A stretch of 64,000 nucleotides of DNA from UBA3263 sp964554665 (GTDB taxonomy: Bacteria; Bacteroidota; Bacteroidia; Bacteroidales; Muribaculaceae), in the NCBI GenBank assembly GCA_964554665.1, contig CAZKPP010000003.1, positions 1 to 64,000 on the forward strand, given 5' to 3'. Position numbers and translations under genes: made by a program. Below are positions 7,268 to 15,053 of this stretch, piece by piece. The number at the start of each line of letters is the position of its first letter. Position 1 is the stretch's first letter. The notes below the pieces were generated by a model. That model saw only the letters and a list, made by a program, of their open reading frames with translations, was not told the origin of the DNA and did no database searches.

Positions 7268-8960
7268 TGCTAATTATCGCTTTTATAGGGGTTGAGAGTT
7301 GAGATGACATTAGAATATAAACACCGGGTGTCAGTTCAATAATCTGATTGTTTTCAACATTATTGAGTTTCTTAATCAGTCGGCCCGATGGGGTGAAGAT
7401 GCTCAGTGAGCTGATGGTTTCAGTGCAGCTGACCAGCAGGGCACCCGGAATAGTGGAGATGCCTGCGGCGGTTGCTGTTGACGGCGCGGAAATGCCCGCG
7501 GATGTAACCGATATGGAGTTGCTTTCGGGCGAGTAATAGCCCAGGCGCACACTCTGCACCGTGTAGCTTTCCGAGCCGCAGAAGTCGGTTATCAGCAGCG
7601 ATGTGTCCTCGGCGAGCAGCTGTTCGGTATTGGCGGTCGAGCCATCGTATTTCGTGCGGTTCACTACCCAGTAGTCAACCGTTTCAGATTCGTCGTAGGT
7701 CCAGTTGGCTACGTAAGATGTAGCGGAGATGTTTGAGGCCGCTTCGGCAACCGGCGCTGAAAGGGTAGGCACCGGCAGGCATTCGCCGCGCAACCCTACG
7801 CCTACGCTTCCCTCCAGGCCTGCGCCCGAAATTACGAGGCGGGTGGTGTGCAGCCCCAGCTCGGTGGGAGTGTAGCTAACCGTTACCCATTGGCCGGAAG
7901 GAGAGTTGGCAACCGATGCCGATACCGAAGCCTGATTGGAGCCTTCTACGGCAAATTGCGACGCCCCCGAGGTTTCGGCGTTGTCATATATGCGCAGGCG
8001 CAGCGATGTGTTGGCCGTGAGTTTCTCACCATGTATCAGGAGGCGGGCAGTCATGGTGCTCCCTAACGCTACCTGGCCGAATTCCAGAACGCTGCCCTGG
8101 GTCGGATTTATCAAGGTTGGCACTCCGGGTGTATAGTTGCCGTCGATATGTTCGCTCAGAATAAAAGCGTCGCCGCGGTTGCTGCCCCATATGTATTCGG
8201 CCAATTCCGGAAAGTCGATAAACGGGTTGCGGTTGTTCTGAAACGAGTAAACGGCCTCGTTGCGGTCAATTTCTTTCTGCGAAACCGGGTCTTGTTCGTT
8301 CCATTCGAGCAGCAGCTTCTGACTCCACTTGTTGAGGGTGGGGTAGGTGTTGTTATCGACCATGAACGTGTATTTCCAGTGCAGGTTCTGATAGCAGGTT
8401 GCCATGTAGAAATACGTGCGGGCAAAGTCACCTTTATATTCATCAGCCGGCTCAAAAACCAGCGATGCGCCGCCGCCCTGACCATCAACGGCAAAGCCTA
8501 CGGTGGTGATGCCGTTCTGAAAATTTACGGGCTTCGTGCGGTCAACAACTCCGAGCGGATAGTTGCTTTTGGCCATATTGGCTGCCGCTTCCGACGGATA
8601 AAGGTGATTCAGGTCAATATATGCCGGAGTGTCGGTTGACCCGCCCCACCAGCTTTTCGGAAAAGAGTGCTCGCGGTTTAGTCCCTTAAAGGAGGGGGCG
8701 TAGAAGGGAATGTTGGAATACATATCCCACCAGCGCGAGCTTTGGGGGTAGACGTCGGTTTTCTGGAAATATTGCGGCAGGTTGTTATACGACGAAATCA
8801 GCGTATGAGGATTGATTATAGTGTAGAGAGCCGTTTTCAGCGCCGCTTCCGTTTTGCCGTCGATGGCGTTATAGTAGCCCTTGGGTATAACGCGGTCGGC
8901 TGCGGCCGACGTAAGGGCGGCAGCAACCGTTAGCGAAATGAAAAAGCGTCGGCCAAACAT
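7260..8960 (-). CDS. secreted endonuclease I family protein with C-terminal sorting domain (copy A)
   Basis: A 566-residue exported nuclease. After the signal peptide (MFGRRFFISLTVAAALTSAA), an Endonuclease_I domain spans about 27-290 with the hallmark blocks NREHSFPKSWWG (95-106), DLNHLYPSE (116-124) and KSNYPLG (131-137), and ends with NRNPFIDFPELAEYIWG. His and Asn in these blocks are the expected catalytic and metal-binding residues. An Ig-like beta region (about 300-490) and a Por-type tail (SLSIFTPSGRLIKKL...LTPGVYILM) follow. Such enzymes can liberate nucleotides from extracellular DNA. The next gene upstream is a paralogue of identical length, ending where this one starts. Confidence 0.92.
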   Translation of the reverse strand: MFGRRFFISLTVAAALTSAAADRVIPKGYYNAIDGKTEAALKTALYTIINPHTLISSYNNLPQYFQKTDVYPQSSRWWDMYSNIPFYAPSFKGLNREHSFPKSWWGGSTDTPAYIDLNHLYPSEAAANMAKSNYPLGVVDRTKPVNFQNGITTVGFAVDGQGGGASLVFEPADEYKGDFARTYFYMATCYQNLHWKYTFMVDNNTYPTLNKWSQKLLLEWNEQDPVSQKEIDRNEAVYSFQNNRNPFIDFPELAEYIWGSNRGDAFILSEHIDGNYTPGVPTLINPTQGSVLEFGQVALGSTMTARLLIHGEKLTANTSLRLRIYDNAETSGASQFAVEGSNQASVSASVANSPSGQWVTVSYTPTELGLHTTRLVISGAGLEGSVGVGLRGECLPVPTLSAPVAEAASNISATSYVANWTYDESETVDYWVVNRTKYDGSTANTEQLLAEDTSLLITDFCGSESYTVQSVRLGYYSPESNSISVTSAGISAPSTATAAGISTIPGALLVSCTETISSLSIFTPSGRLIKKLNNVENNQIIELTPGVYILMSSQLSTPIKAIISNE

Positions 8961-10661
8961 TTATTTTACGAGTGCTTTTACGGGTCGGCGGTTGGGGGTA
9001 CGCAGAATATAGAGGCCGCGGGGCAGGGAAATCCATGCGCCGTCGGTAACTTCGGTCAGAGTAGCCGCAGTGCGTCCGTTAGGTTCGTAAATAACGATTT
9101 TGCTCAGGGTGTCGGTAGAGAAGATGCGCAGTCCGCCCTGCTCAACCGAGATGCCGAAGTTGCCCTCGTTTTCGATTTCGGAAATCGAGGTCTGATTCAC
9201 CGTAATCGAGTTGCTTTCGGGCGAGTTGATGTTTGAATATACGGCGCGCACGGTGTAGCTTTCGTTTCCGCCGAAATCTGAAATTGCAAGCGAGAACTCG
9301 TTGTTAAACGACTGCTCTTCCTTAACGGTTGTGGCAGAGCCGTTTTCGTTGTAGATGGTGCGGGTAACCACGTAGTAGTCAACTTTCTGGCCCGAGGGGT
9401 CTTCCCAGTTGGCAATATATGAGCCGGAGGTTACGTCGGTGGGGGGTAGAGCGTGGGGAGCAACCAGTTCGGTAACGGGCAGACCTTCGCCGCGGAGGGT
9501 AATGAACGTGTTGCCGGTCAGGCCGCCGCCTCTGATGCGCATACGGGTTTCGTGAACGCCTCGGCTGTCGGGGCGATATTCGATTCTAACGCTTACGCCG
9601 CTTGCGCTGTTGGCTGCGGCACACGAAACCGTGGTTGTTGCGCCTTCGTCTACCGAGAAGAGAGCTGCGTCGTCGGTCGACGAGTTATCGTAGATAGCCA
9701 GCGAAAGCGGAGTGGTGTCCGAGAGGTTATTGCCCTTGATAACCAAGGTTGCATAGCCGGTTTGGCCAATGATTACCGAACCGCAGTCGATAACGTCATC
9801 TGCCTGCGGCTTAACGAGTTCGGGTGTCTTATCCGGCTCAATGCCGAGGTGGTCGTTTAGGTTGAAGGGTTCGTTGACCTTCGAGCCCCAGATATATTCC
9901 GCAAGGTCGGGGAAGTCGATAAACGGGTTGCGGTTGCCCTGTTCGCGATAAACGCCTTCGTTGCGGTCAATTTCCTTTTGGCTGACTACGTCGGTAGAGT
10001 TCCAGCGCAGCAGCAGTTCCTGACCCCAGGAGCAAAGGGTGGGGTAGTCTTCTTTGGTGAACATAATGCCCCATGAAGCATCGGTCTTCCACGTAATATC
10101 GGGGTAGCGGGCCGCCATGTAGAAATATGTGCGGGCATTGTCGCCTTTATATTCGTCGGCCGGCTCGTAAATGTAGCCGCCCTGGCCGCCGTGGCCGTTT
10201 TTAGGCTTGCCGATAATGGTTACGCCGTTGGTCCATGTGGGGTTATCGGTTTCGCCGAGCGGGTAGTTGCTCTTGCGCGAGTTGGCGTTGGAGTCCGAGG
10301 GATAAAGGTGGTTAATATCCTTATAGGCAGAGTTTTTAGTGCCGCCCCACCAGCTGTTGGCAACGGCGTGCTCAATGTTCATGCCGCCATGGCCCGAGCT
10401 GGCATATCGTTTTTCGTTGCTGTAAATATCCCACCAGGTGCCGTCAGGTTTAACCTCAAAAGTTTTGAAGGCATTCCAGGTTTTGTCGCCGTATGATATT
10501 TCCTTGTGGTTCTTGATGGCGTTGTAAACGGCTCGCTTGAGTTCGGCTCCTTTTTTGCCGTCGAGCTCGTTGTAGTAGCCTTGTGGAATATTGCGTTCGG
10601 CCGCGCTGCCCATAAGGGCCAGAGCGGCGGTGAATGATGCGAAAACTATTTTAAGGTTCAT
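8961..10661 (-). CDS. secreted endonuclease I family protein with C-terminal sorting domain (copy B)
   Basis: This paralogue of the adjacent nuclease also has 566 residues and the same architecture: signal peptide (MNLKIVFASFTAALALMGSAA), Endonuclease_I domain with NIEHAVANSWWGG, DINHLYPSD and KSNYPLG, a long beta-rich region, and a Por-like tail (KIVIYEPNGRTAATL...LPRGLYILR). The domain ends in NRNPFIDFPDLAEYIWG as in copy A. Sequence outside the motifs has diverged strongly, so the duplication is not recent. It is the first gene of the minus-strand run, with a good promoter 28 bases upstream of the ATG. Confidence 0.92.
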   Translation of the reverse strand: MNLKIVFASFTAALALMGSAAERNIPQGYYNELDGKKGAELKRAVYNAIKNHKEISYGDKTWNAFKTFEVKPDGTWWDIYSNEKRYASSGHGGMNIEHAVANSWWGGTKNSAYKDINHLYPSDSNANSRKSNYPLGETDNPTWTNGVTIIGKPKNGHGGQGGYIYEPADEYKGDNARTYFYMAARYPDITWKTDASWGIMFTKEDYPTLCSWGQELLLRWNSTDVVSQKEIDRNEGVYREQGNRNPFIDFPDLAEYIWGSKVNEPFNLNDHLGIEPDKTPELVKPQADDVIDCGSVIIGQTGYATLVIKGNNLSDTTPLSLAIYDNSSTDDAALFSVDEGATTTVSCAAANSASGVSVRIEYRPDSRGVHETRMRIRGGGLTGNTFITLRGEGLPVTELVAPHALPPTDVTSGSYIANWEDPSGQKVDYYVVTRTIYNENGSATTVKEEQSFNNEFSLAISDFGGNESYTVRAVYSNINSPESNSITVNQTSISEIENEGNFGISVEQGGLRIFSTDTLSKIVIYEPNGRTAATLTEVTDGAWISLPRGLYILRTPNRRPVKALVK

Positions 10662-10688
10662 TGCTCTTTAATTTTGTTCTATCAGAGA

Positions 10689-10720
10689 GCAAAGTTACGA
10701 AAAATTTGCGAAATTTGAAA
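10689..10720 (-). promoter_or_regulatory. Bacteroidetes-type promoter for the endonuclease/trmB/mnmE run
   Basis: On the minus strand a TAACTTTG(C) -7 element (10689-10697) is preceded, 19 bases upstream, by TTTC at 10717-10720 in place of the consensus TTTG. The predicted start gives a leader of about 20 bases before the ATG at 10661. Confidence 0.7.
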
Positions 10721-10736
10721 GGATTTCGCCAAAAAC

Positions 10737-11087
10737 TTATGAGTTGAGCAGCCTGAAAAGTTCTTCGGGGGAAATGTCGGCGCGCTGCATTTCGCGGCGC
10801 AGGTTGGGCAACGTGCTGTCTATAAACTCACGGCGGAAAAAATCGCGTAGCCGCTCGCCGGCGTTGTCGGCTACGTAATATCCCATGCCCCGGCGTTGAA
10901 AAATCACTCCGGCGTCGCTCAGCATATCGTAGGCCTTCATTACCGTGCGGTTATTCACCGCCAACCCTACGGCCAGCTCTTTGGTCGAAGGCAGTCGTCC
11001 GCCTTCGACCCACGCGCGCGAGCTGATCTGCGCCACGCAGTAGTAGGCAACCTGTCGGAAAATCGGTTTATCGGCTTCGAATTCCAT
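10737..11087 (-). CDS. GntR-family transcriptional regulator, YtrA-like
   Basis: The 116-residue protein has the GntR winged helix (PIFRQVAYYCVAQI, then GGRLPSTKELAVGLAVNNRTVMKAY with the recognition helix, then the wing FQRRGMGYYVA) followed by only about 45 helical residues. This short C-terminus is diagnostic of the YtrA subfamily, which typically sits with ABC transporter genes and represses them. Here it is the last gene of a four-gene operon with an ABC ATPase and permease; its start overlaps the permease stop by one base. The likely operator is the inverted repeat at 13509-13534 in front of the operon; that link is inference. Confidence 0.93.
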   Translation of the reverse strand: MEFEADKPIFRQVAYYCVAQISSRAWVEGGRLPSTKELAVGLAVNNRTVMKAYDMLSDAGVIFQRRGMGYYVADNAGERLRDFFRREFIDSTLPNLRREMQRADISPEELFRLLNS

Positions 11088-11800
11088 CAGAGCTGTTTGC
11101 GGGCTATGGCGCGCGACGCTTTATAGGTGAAAAACACGAAGCAAACCGCCCAGAATGCTATGATGATAGGCGCTGCGGCTGCCATCGACGTTTCAATGTC
11201 TCCGCCGGTGATAGCAGTGAAAAAGCCTACGAAGAAGCCTAAAATGCCGTCGAACAGCAGCGTTGACAGCCCCGCAATAATCGACTTTACAGCCCGGCTG
11301 GAGCGGGCGGCGAACACTGTCCACAAGGTCAGCGCCTCTCCGGCAAACATCGACAGGAGCGACATGGCCACTACCATTGCGGGAGAACCAAGCGAAATGT
11401 TGCTGTTGATAATTTCCATGGCAAACTCTTCTTTGATGTTTATGCCACAGAGTTTGGCCGGAATGAAGAGCAGGAACATGCCCACGAACATTATGCCGAA
11501 AATCGCCTCGCACTTTTCATAGCCCAAAACAGGCAGCGAGTAAAACACCTCTTTGTTAGCCTGACGGCAAAGGAAAGCCGGCGCGAGGATTACGGCAAAA
11601 GTGATTACTGACATTACCTGAATGGCCCACTGATAGCTGATTTTTGAGAAGAAAAAGTTTACCAGCAGCGTAACCACTACGGCCAAGATCGGGTAGATGA
11701 TAACCATTGGGCGCAGCGACGGCCAGAGGAAACGCACGAACATTTTTATTCGGCGCCAGCTTGTAGCGTCGGTATTTGAAAGGATTTCAGCGGATTGCAT
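11087..11800 (-). CDS. ABC transporter permease-like membrane protein
   Basis: A 237-residue polytopic protein with about six hydrophobic segments (e.g. PMVIIYPILAVVVTLLV near the N-terminus, IMFVGMFLLFIP mid-protein, and PIIIAFWAVCFVFF at the end) and no catalytic motif. It is not a clear match to a named family from sequence alone, but its position between an ABC ATPase and a YtrA-like regulator marks it as the membrane subunit of that transporter. The start at 11800 (MQSAEIL) is preferred because it overlaps the ATPase gene by only 14 bases; a Met 13 codons earlier would overlap by 53. The substrate is unknown. Confidence 0.85.
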   Translation of the reverse strand: MQSAEILSNTDATSWRRIKMFVRFLWPSLRPMVIIYPILAVVVTLLVNFFFSKISYQWAIQVMSVITFAVILAPAFLCRQANKEVFYSLPVLGYEKCEAIFGIMFVGMFLLFIPAKLCGINIKEEFAMEIINSNISLGSPAMVVAMSLLSMFAGEALTLWTVFAARSSRAVKSIIAGLSTLLFDGILGFFVGFFTAITGGDIETSMAAAAPIIIAFWAVCFVFFTYKASRAIARKQL

Positions 11801-12602
11801 GATTGTTTTTAATTGCGAGGTAAAGAAGTTCGTAGTCAATGGCTGTTTCCAGGTTGCCCGGATTGGCGATTACGCTGTGGTTGCGCCCGAATCGCTGACG
11901 GGTAAACAGGGCATTTTCCGGCGCGGGGCCGTCGGTAACGACGAATGCGAATCGTTCGGTAATCTCGTCGACGGTGGCGCTCAGCAGCAGTTCACCCTTG
12001 TCGAGAATCAGGAGCGAGTCGTAGAGCGGCAGCAGGTCCGAAAAGTTGTGGGTGCTCACAATTACCGTGGTTTCCGGGCCGATGCAGCGCGCCATCATGT
12101 GCTGCAACTGTTGCTTCGATTCAATGTCGAGGCCGGTAGCGGGCTCATCAAGCAGCAAAATCGGGGTTTGCAGCGCCAGGGCGTAGGCAACCGAGGCTTT
12201 CTGGCGCATACCCATCGACATTGCCGAAAACTTTGCGGGCCGGTCGATGACGAATTCCGCTAAATTCTCGTTGAGAATGTCGGCCGAGAACCGAGGGTAG
12301 AAACAGGAGTGAATCTTAACCAGTTCGTCGATGCTAGCGGCGGGCATCTCCATGTTCGCTCCTACGTAGAACACCTTTGACAGCACCGACGGAAGCCGGA
12401 AGCGAGTCGGACCGCCGTCGATCAGACATTTGCCGGAAGTTGGAAAGCGCAGGCCGTCAATCAGGTGAAGCAGCGTGGTTTTGCCGGCGCCGTTGGCTCC
12501 GAGCAGCAGGTGCACTCCCGCGCCGAGCTTCGCTGTTACGTTGCTCAGCGCGAGGGTGTTTTTGCTATAGCTGTAGTTTAGATTCTGCAGTTCAATTACC
12601 AT
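11787..12602 (-). CDS. ABC transporter ATP-binding protein
   Basis: A single nucleotide-binding domain with Walker A (GANGAGKTT), a signature-like SMGMRQK, Walker B with the catalytic glutamate (ILLLDEPATGLD) and the switch histidine (VIVSTHNF). It energises the permease encoded next to it. The start MVIELQNLNYSYSK at 12602 is used; it overlaps the TraB-like gene by 11 bases. A longer frame starting at 12677 would lie within that gene. ATPases of YtrA-regulated systems often serve in export of peptides, antibiotics or envelope stress compounds, but no substrate can be named here. Confidence 0.95.
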   Translation of the reverse strand: MVIELQNLNYSYSKNTLALSNVTAKLGAGVHLLLGANGAGKTTLLHLIDGLRFPTSGKCLIDGGPTRFRLPSVLSKVFYVGANMEMPAASIDELVKIHSCFYPRFSADILNENLAEFVIDRPAKFSAMSMGMRQKASVAYALALQTPILLLDEPATGLDIESKQQLQHMMARCIGPETTVIVSTHNFSDLLPLYDSLLILDKGELLLSATVDEITERFAFVVTDGPAPENALFTRQRFGRNHSVIANPGNLETAIDYELLYLAIKNNHAIR

Positions 12603-13488
12603 AAGGCTCAACCGTATAGCCGGCGTTGCGGAGTTGCTCAATAAGTCCTTCGGGGCCGGGCAGGTGGCCGCAGCCAACGGCTAAAAGAATGGTCTTTTCA
12701 GGCATGATTTCGGCCAGTTTAGCAACCCAGTTGCCGTTGCGGTCTGTAATCATTTTTTTCAGATCTTCGGGTTTGCTGTCAGGGCAGTTAAACACCTGCT
12801 GCTCTATGGCCGCAAGGTTTTGGCTCATATATGCTTCGGTGAGTTTGCGGGCGCTTTCAACTGCCTTGCCTTCAAGAATTTGCTTCACACCCTCCATCAG
12901 GTCTTCGGCTTGCTCGGTCAGCGGGGCGCCAAAAAGCAGTTGCAGCTGCTCTTCAATGGTTTCCATGGCAATCATCTCTTTCGATGCGGCGCGACCCATT
13001 GCCTGAACCTGACCGTCGAGCTGCTGACCCGACATTACTGCCCGGGCCACTTCGGGGGGCATGGTGGCCAAAGTTTCCATAAGGGCCATTTGAGTGGATA
13101 TGGCGGCTGGTTTCAGCGGGCCGATAGCGTCGATGCTCGCGCCGGGGCCCATATATTTGGCCATGACTTTCATAACCGAATCTGCCTGCTCGGGAGTGAG
13201 CAGTTTGCTCAGCGTAGAGTCGGCCGGTGCCATCATATATTGCATCATCAGCGGGGCCTGCGCTGCCTGGTCGGCCATGTCTATTTCGCCGCCTACGGCA
13301 TCAACCACTTCTATGGCCGCGTTGAATCCCTTGATGGAGTCGAGAATTGAAATGGGCGCTAAATGGTGGGTGCCCAGCAGATATGATTCGCCTTTGGCTC
13401 CGTTGCCGCTTACTTTCCACAGCAGCTGCGCATTTGCCCCGAGGGCCGATGCAGCTACTAATAACAGTGATAAAATCTTTTTGCTCAT
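12592..13488 (-). CDS. TraB/GumN family protein
   Basis: A 298-residue exported protein: signal peptide (MSKKILSLLLVAASALGANA), then the TraB/GumN hallmarks GTHHLAP near residue 40 and VGCGHLPGPEGL near the end, with the Tiki-like fold expected between. Relatives include Tiki metalloproteases and the plasmid pheromone inhibitor TraB; in Bacteroidota most are uncharacterised. The two conserved motifs supply candidate metal-binding residues (His-His of GTHH and the His of GHL). It is the first gene of an operon with an ABC transporter and a GntR regulator, preceded by a promoter (13536-13567) and an inverted repeat. Confidence 0.9.
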   Translation of the reverse strand: MSKKILSLLLVAASALGANAQLLWKVSGNGAKGESYLLGTHHLAPISILDSIKGFNAAIEVVDAVGGEIDMADQAAQAPLMMQYMMAPADSTLSKLLTPEQADSVMKVMAKYMGPGASIDAIGPLKPAAISTQMALMETLATMPPEVARAVMSGQQLDGQVQAMGRAASKEMIAMETIEEQLQLLFGAPLTEQAEDLMEGVKQILEGKAVESARKLTEAYMSQNLAAIEQQVFNCPDSKPEDLKKMITDRNGNWVAKLAEIMPEKTILLAVGCGHLPGPEGLIEQLRNAGYTVEPYGN

Positions 13489-13508
13489 AATCTTAAAAGT
13501 TAATGTTT

Positions 13509-13534
13509 GGTGTAGTGGTGCACATAACTACACC
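13509..13534. promoter_or_regulatory. inverted repeat at the transcription start of the TraB-ABC-GntR operon
   Basis: A perfect 8-base inverted repeat, GGTGTAGT (13509-13516) and ACTACACC (13527-13534), is separated by 10 bases. It begins immediately after the -7 box, covering the predicted start and early leader. Position and symmetry fit a repressor operator, most simply for the YtrA-like GntR protein at the end of the operon; a leader hairpin is the alternative. Confidence 0.6.
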
Positions 13535-13535
13535 G

Positions 13536-13567
13536 CAAAGGTACAACCTTTCCTCCAAACCACCAAA
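13536..13567 (-). promoter_or_regulatory. promoter of the TraB-ABC-GntR operon
   Basis: On the minus strand: TTTG at 13564-13567, a 20-base spacer, and TACCTTTG at 13536-13543. Both elements match the Bacteroidetes consensus. The start codon at 13488 lies about 45 bases downstream. Confidence 0.75.
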
Positions 13568-13575
13568 TTTTTCAC

Positions 13576-13634
13576 GAAAAAAACGAACCACCCGAAGATA
13601 AACCCTGCAGTTGCAAGAGTTTGTCTTCGGGTGG
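13576..13634 (-). terminator. intrinsic terminator after the porin-like gene
   Basis: Arms 13624-13634 and 13588-13598 form a perfect 11-bp stem (CCACCCGAAGA / TCTTCGGGTGG), extended by further pairs inside. Read on the minus strand it is followed by a run of seven T. It lies 20 bases after the stop at 13655 and separates this gene from the TraB operon promoter. Confidence 0.88.
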
Positions 13635-13654
13635 AGGTAATGTTAAGAGAGCGT

Positions 13655-14917
13655 TTAGAAGGTTACTGCGAGCTGGACTTGCAGGCGGTTGGCGTGGAGC
13701 GAGTTGGAGTCGAAGGTTTTGCGGTGGCCGTAGTCATATTCAATGCCTGCGGTCAGGAACTTGTTAACGTTGTAGATAAGGTTGGCTGCAACGTAGTCGC
13801 CATATTTGTACTGGTCGGTCTGTCCAACGGTTCCGTCGGGAAGGAAGTTGGTCAGGTGGCTATAGCTGGCGTTTGCGGTGAGGCGCGGAGTAATTACGTA
13901 GCTCAAGCCTGCGGTAAGACCCAGGTTGCGAGTCATTTGCAGCTCGCCGGGAGTTTCCGTGGCAACGGCGTCGACGCCGAGGCCGTTATCGTCTTGCAGA
14001 TAGTTGGCTATGCCGCGGCCGTATGCGGCGCTATAGTTAACGCTAAGCGGGCCAACTACTTTCATGATGCCCGACAGCTGCACGCCCAAACCGGTCAGCG
14101 CTTTGTTAGTGTCGCCAACAAGGTCGCGATACTGCATGGGGCGAACCAGGCCCGACAGGCGAACGTGGGAGTTGCCTCCTTGCCAGCCATATTGAACATA
14201 GACCGGGAACGACGGTATGCGCTGGTTAACCTCTTGGGTAGTGGCGCCGGTCGAGAGCGAAACCGATGGTGCATCGAGGCCAACCGATGCCGACCAGTGC
14301 TCCGAGAAGTGTTGGGTCCATGAAACCGTGAAGAGCGAAATGTCGGGGTAGCCGTTAGGGCCTTGGTTGTCGATAGTTACGGGAGTTGCCGCGCCGTCGT
14401 TGAATTGCGATGAGGTGTAACCGGCGGTAAGACCGCGATAGCGCACGTATGCGTGCGAAACGTTGAAGTTGCCGTTGCCGCCGTTGAAATTACCCTTGAA
14501 GAAGAGGCCGAGCTGGTTGGCGGTGCCCGGCATGGCCAGCACGTTAAGGGTTACCGACGAGGTTTGCCATGCAAAGCCGAGGCTGCTGCGGTTGCCGCGC
14601 GGGGCGGGCTGCAGGTCGGCGGGTATGAAGTTTACGGTTGAGGGCATTTCGTCGCCGAAGTCAATTACTCCTTCGCCGAGAAACTGTGCGCTGAGGCCTA
14701 TATAATAGCGGTGGTCTTTACCAACAATGGCAAAGCGGGGCAGTGTGCTGTTGCGCGGCGAGGCCGGAGCGTTCTCTTTAAAGTGCTTTTCAACGCGCTC
14801 GGTATTTACTGTATCGGAGTTGATAACCGTTACGTTGCGGCCCGGAGCATCATAAATGCCGGCTGTGGCTGAAAATGTTGCAGCCAAAGCCGCCAGAGGA
14901 AGGTAGATTTTTTTCAT
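13655..14917 (-). CDS. porin-like outer-membrane beta-barrel protein (DcaP-like)
   Basis: A 420-residue exported protein with signal peptide (MKKIYLPLAALAATFSATA), a short N-terminal periplasmic part, then alternating amphipathic strands to a C-terminal aromatic residue (LQVQLAVTF), the usual signal for barrel insertion. The block FKGNFNGGNGNFNVSHAYVR plus the GLTAGYTSSQFND element resembles DcaP-type porins that pass small dicarboxylates. No plug or TonB box is seen. It is monocistronic with its own terminator and diverges from the glutaminase-asparaginase operon, with which it shares a palindromic intergenic region. Uptake of amino-acid amides or their products is an attractive but unproven role. 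Confidence 0.75.
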   Translation of the reverse strand: MKKIYLPLAALAATFSATAGIYDAPGRNVTVINSDTVNTERVEKHFKENAPASPRNSTLPRFAIVGKDHRYYIGLSAQFLGEGVIDFGDEMPSTVNFIPADLQPAPRGNRSSLGFAWQTSSVTLNVLAMPGTANQLGLFFKGNFNGGNGNFNVSHAYVRYRGLTAGYTSSQFNDGAATPVTIDNQGPNGYPDISLFTVSWTQHFSEHWSASVGLDAPSVSLSTGATTQEVNQRIPSFPVYVQYGWQGGNSHVRLSGLVRPMQYRDLVGDTNKALTGLGVQLSGIMKVVGPLSVNYSAAYGRGIANYLQDDNGLGVDAVATETPGELQMTRNLGLTAGLSYVITPRLTANASYSHLTNFLPDGTVGQTDQYKYGDYVAANLIYNVNKFLTAGIEYDYGHRKTFDSNSLHANRLQVQLAVTF

Positions 14918-14952
14918 AGTATAAATAGTAAAACAATAATTTATAGATTGGG

Positions 14953-15018
14953 AACGCTCCTGCGGGCTAATTGGTTCAGATGTTAAAGATTATGAACCAA
15001 ATAGACTGCGGAGGCGTT
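14953..15018. promoter_or_regulatory. large imperfect palindrome between divergent porin and glutaminase genes
   Basis: The inner arms TTGGTTCA (14971-14978) and TGAACCAA (14993-15000) pair perfectly around a 14-base loop. Outer arms AACGC-TCC-(T)-GC from 14953 and GC-GGA-(G)-GCGTT to 15018 pair with two single-base bulges. The midpoint coincides with the midpoint of the 136-base gap between the two start codons. No consensus -7 box was found in the gap. A shared operator for both directions or a leader structure is likely. Confidence 0.6.
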
Positions 15019-15053
15019 TAACTCTCAAACATAACTCAAAATTCTTTATCTTT

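Noticed and set aside
6296..7273. Plus-strand open frame of 325 codons
   Set aside because: Antisense shadow of the LRR protein gene, which has a signal peptide, repeats and a sorting tail.
13094..14323. Plus-strand open frame of 409 codons
   Set aside because: It crosses the TraB gene, a promoter, a terminator and the porin gene on the other strand, and shows no family features.
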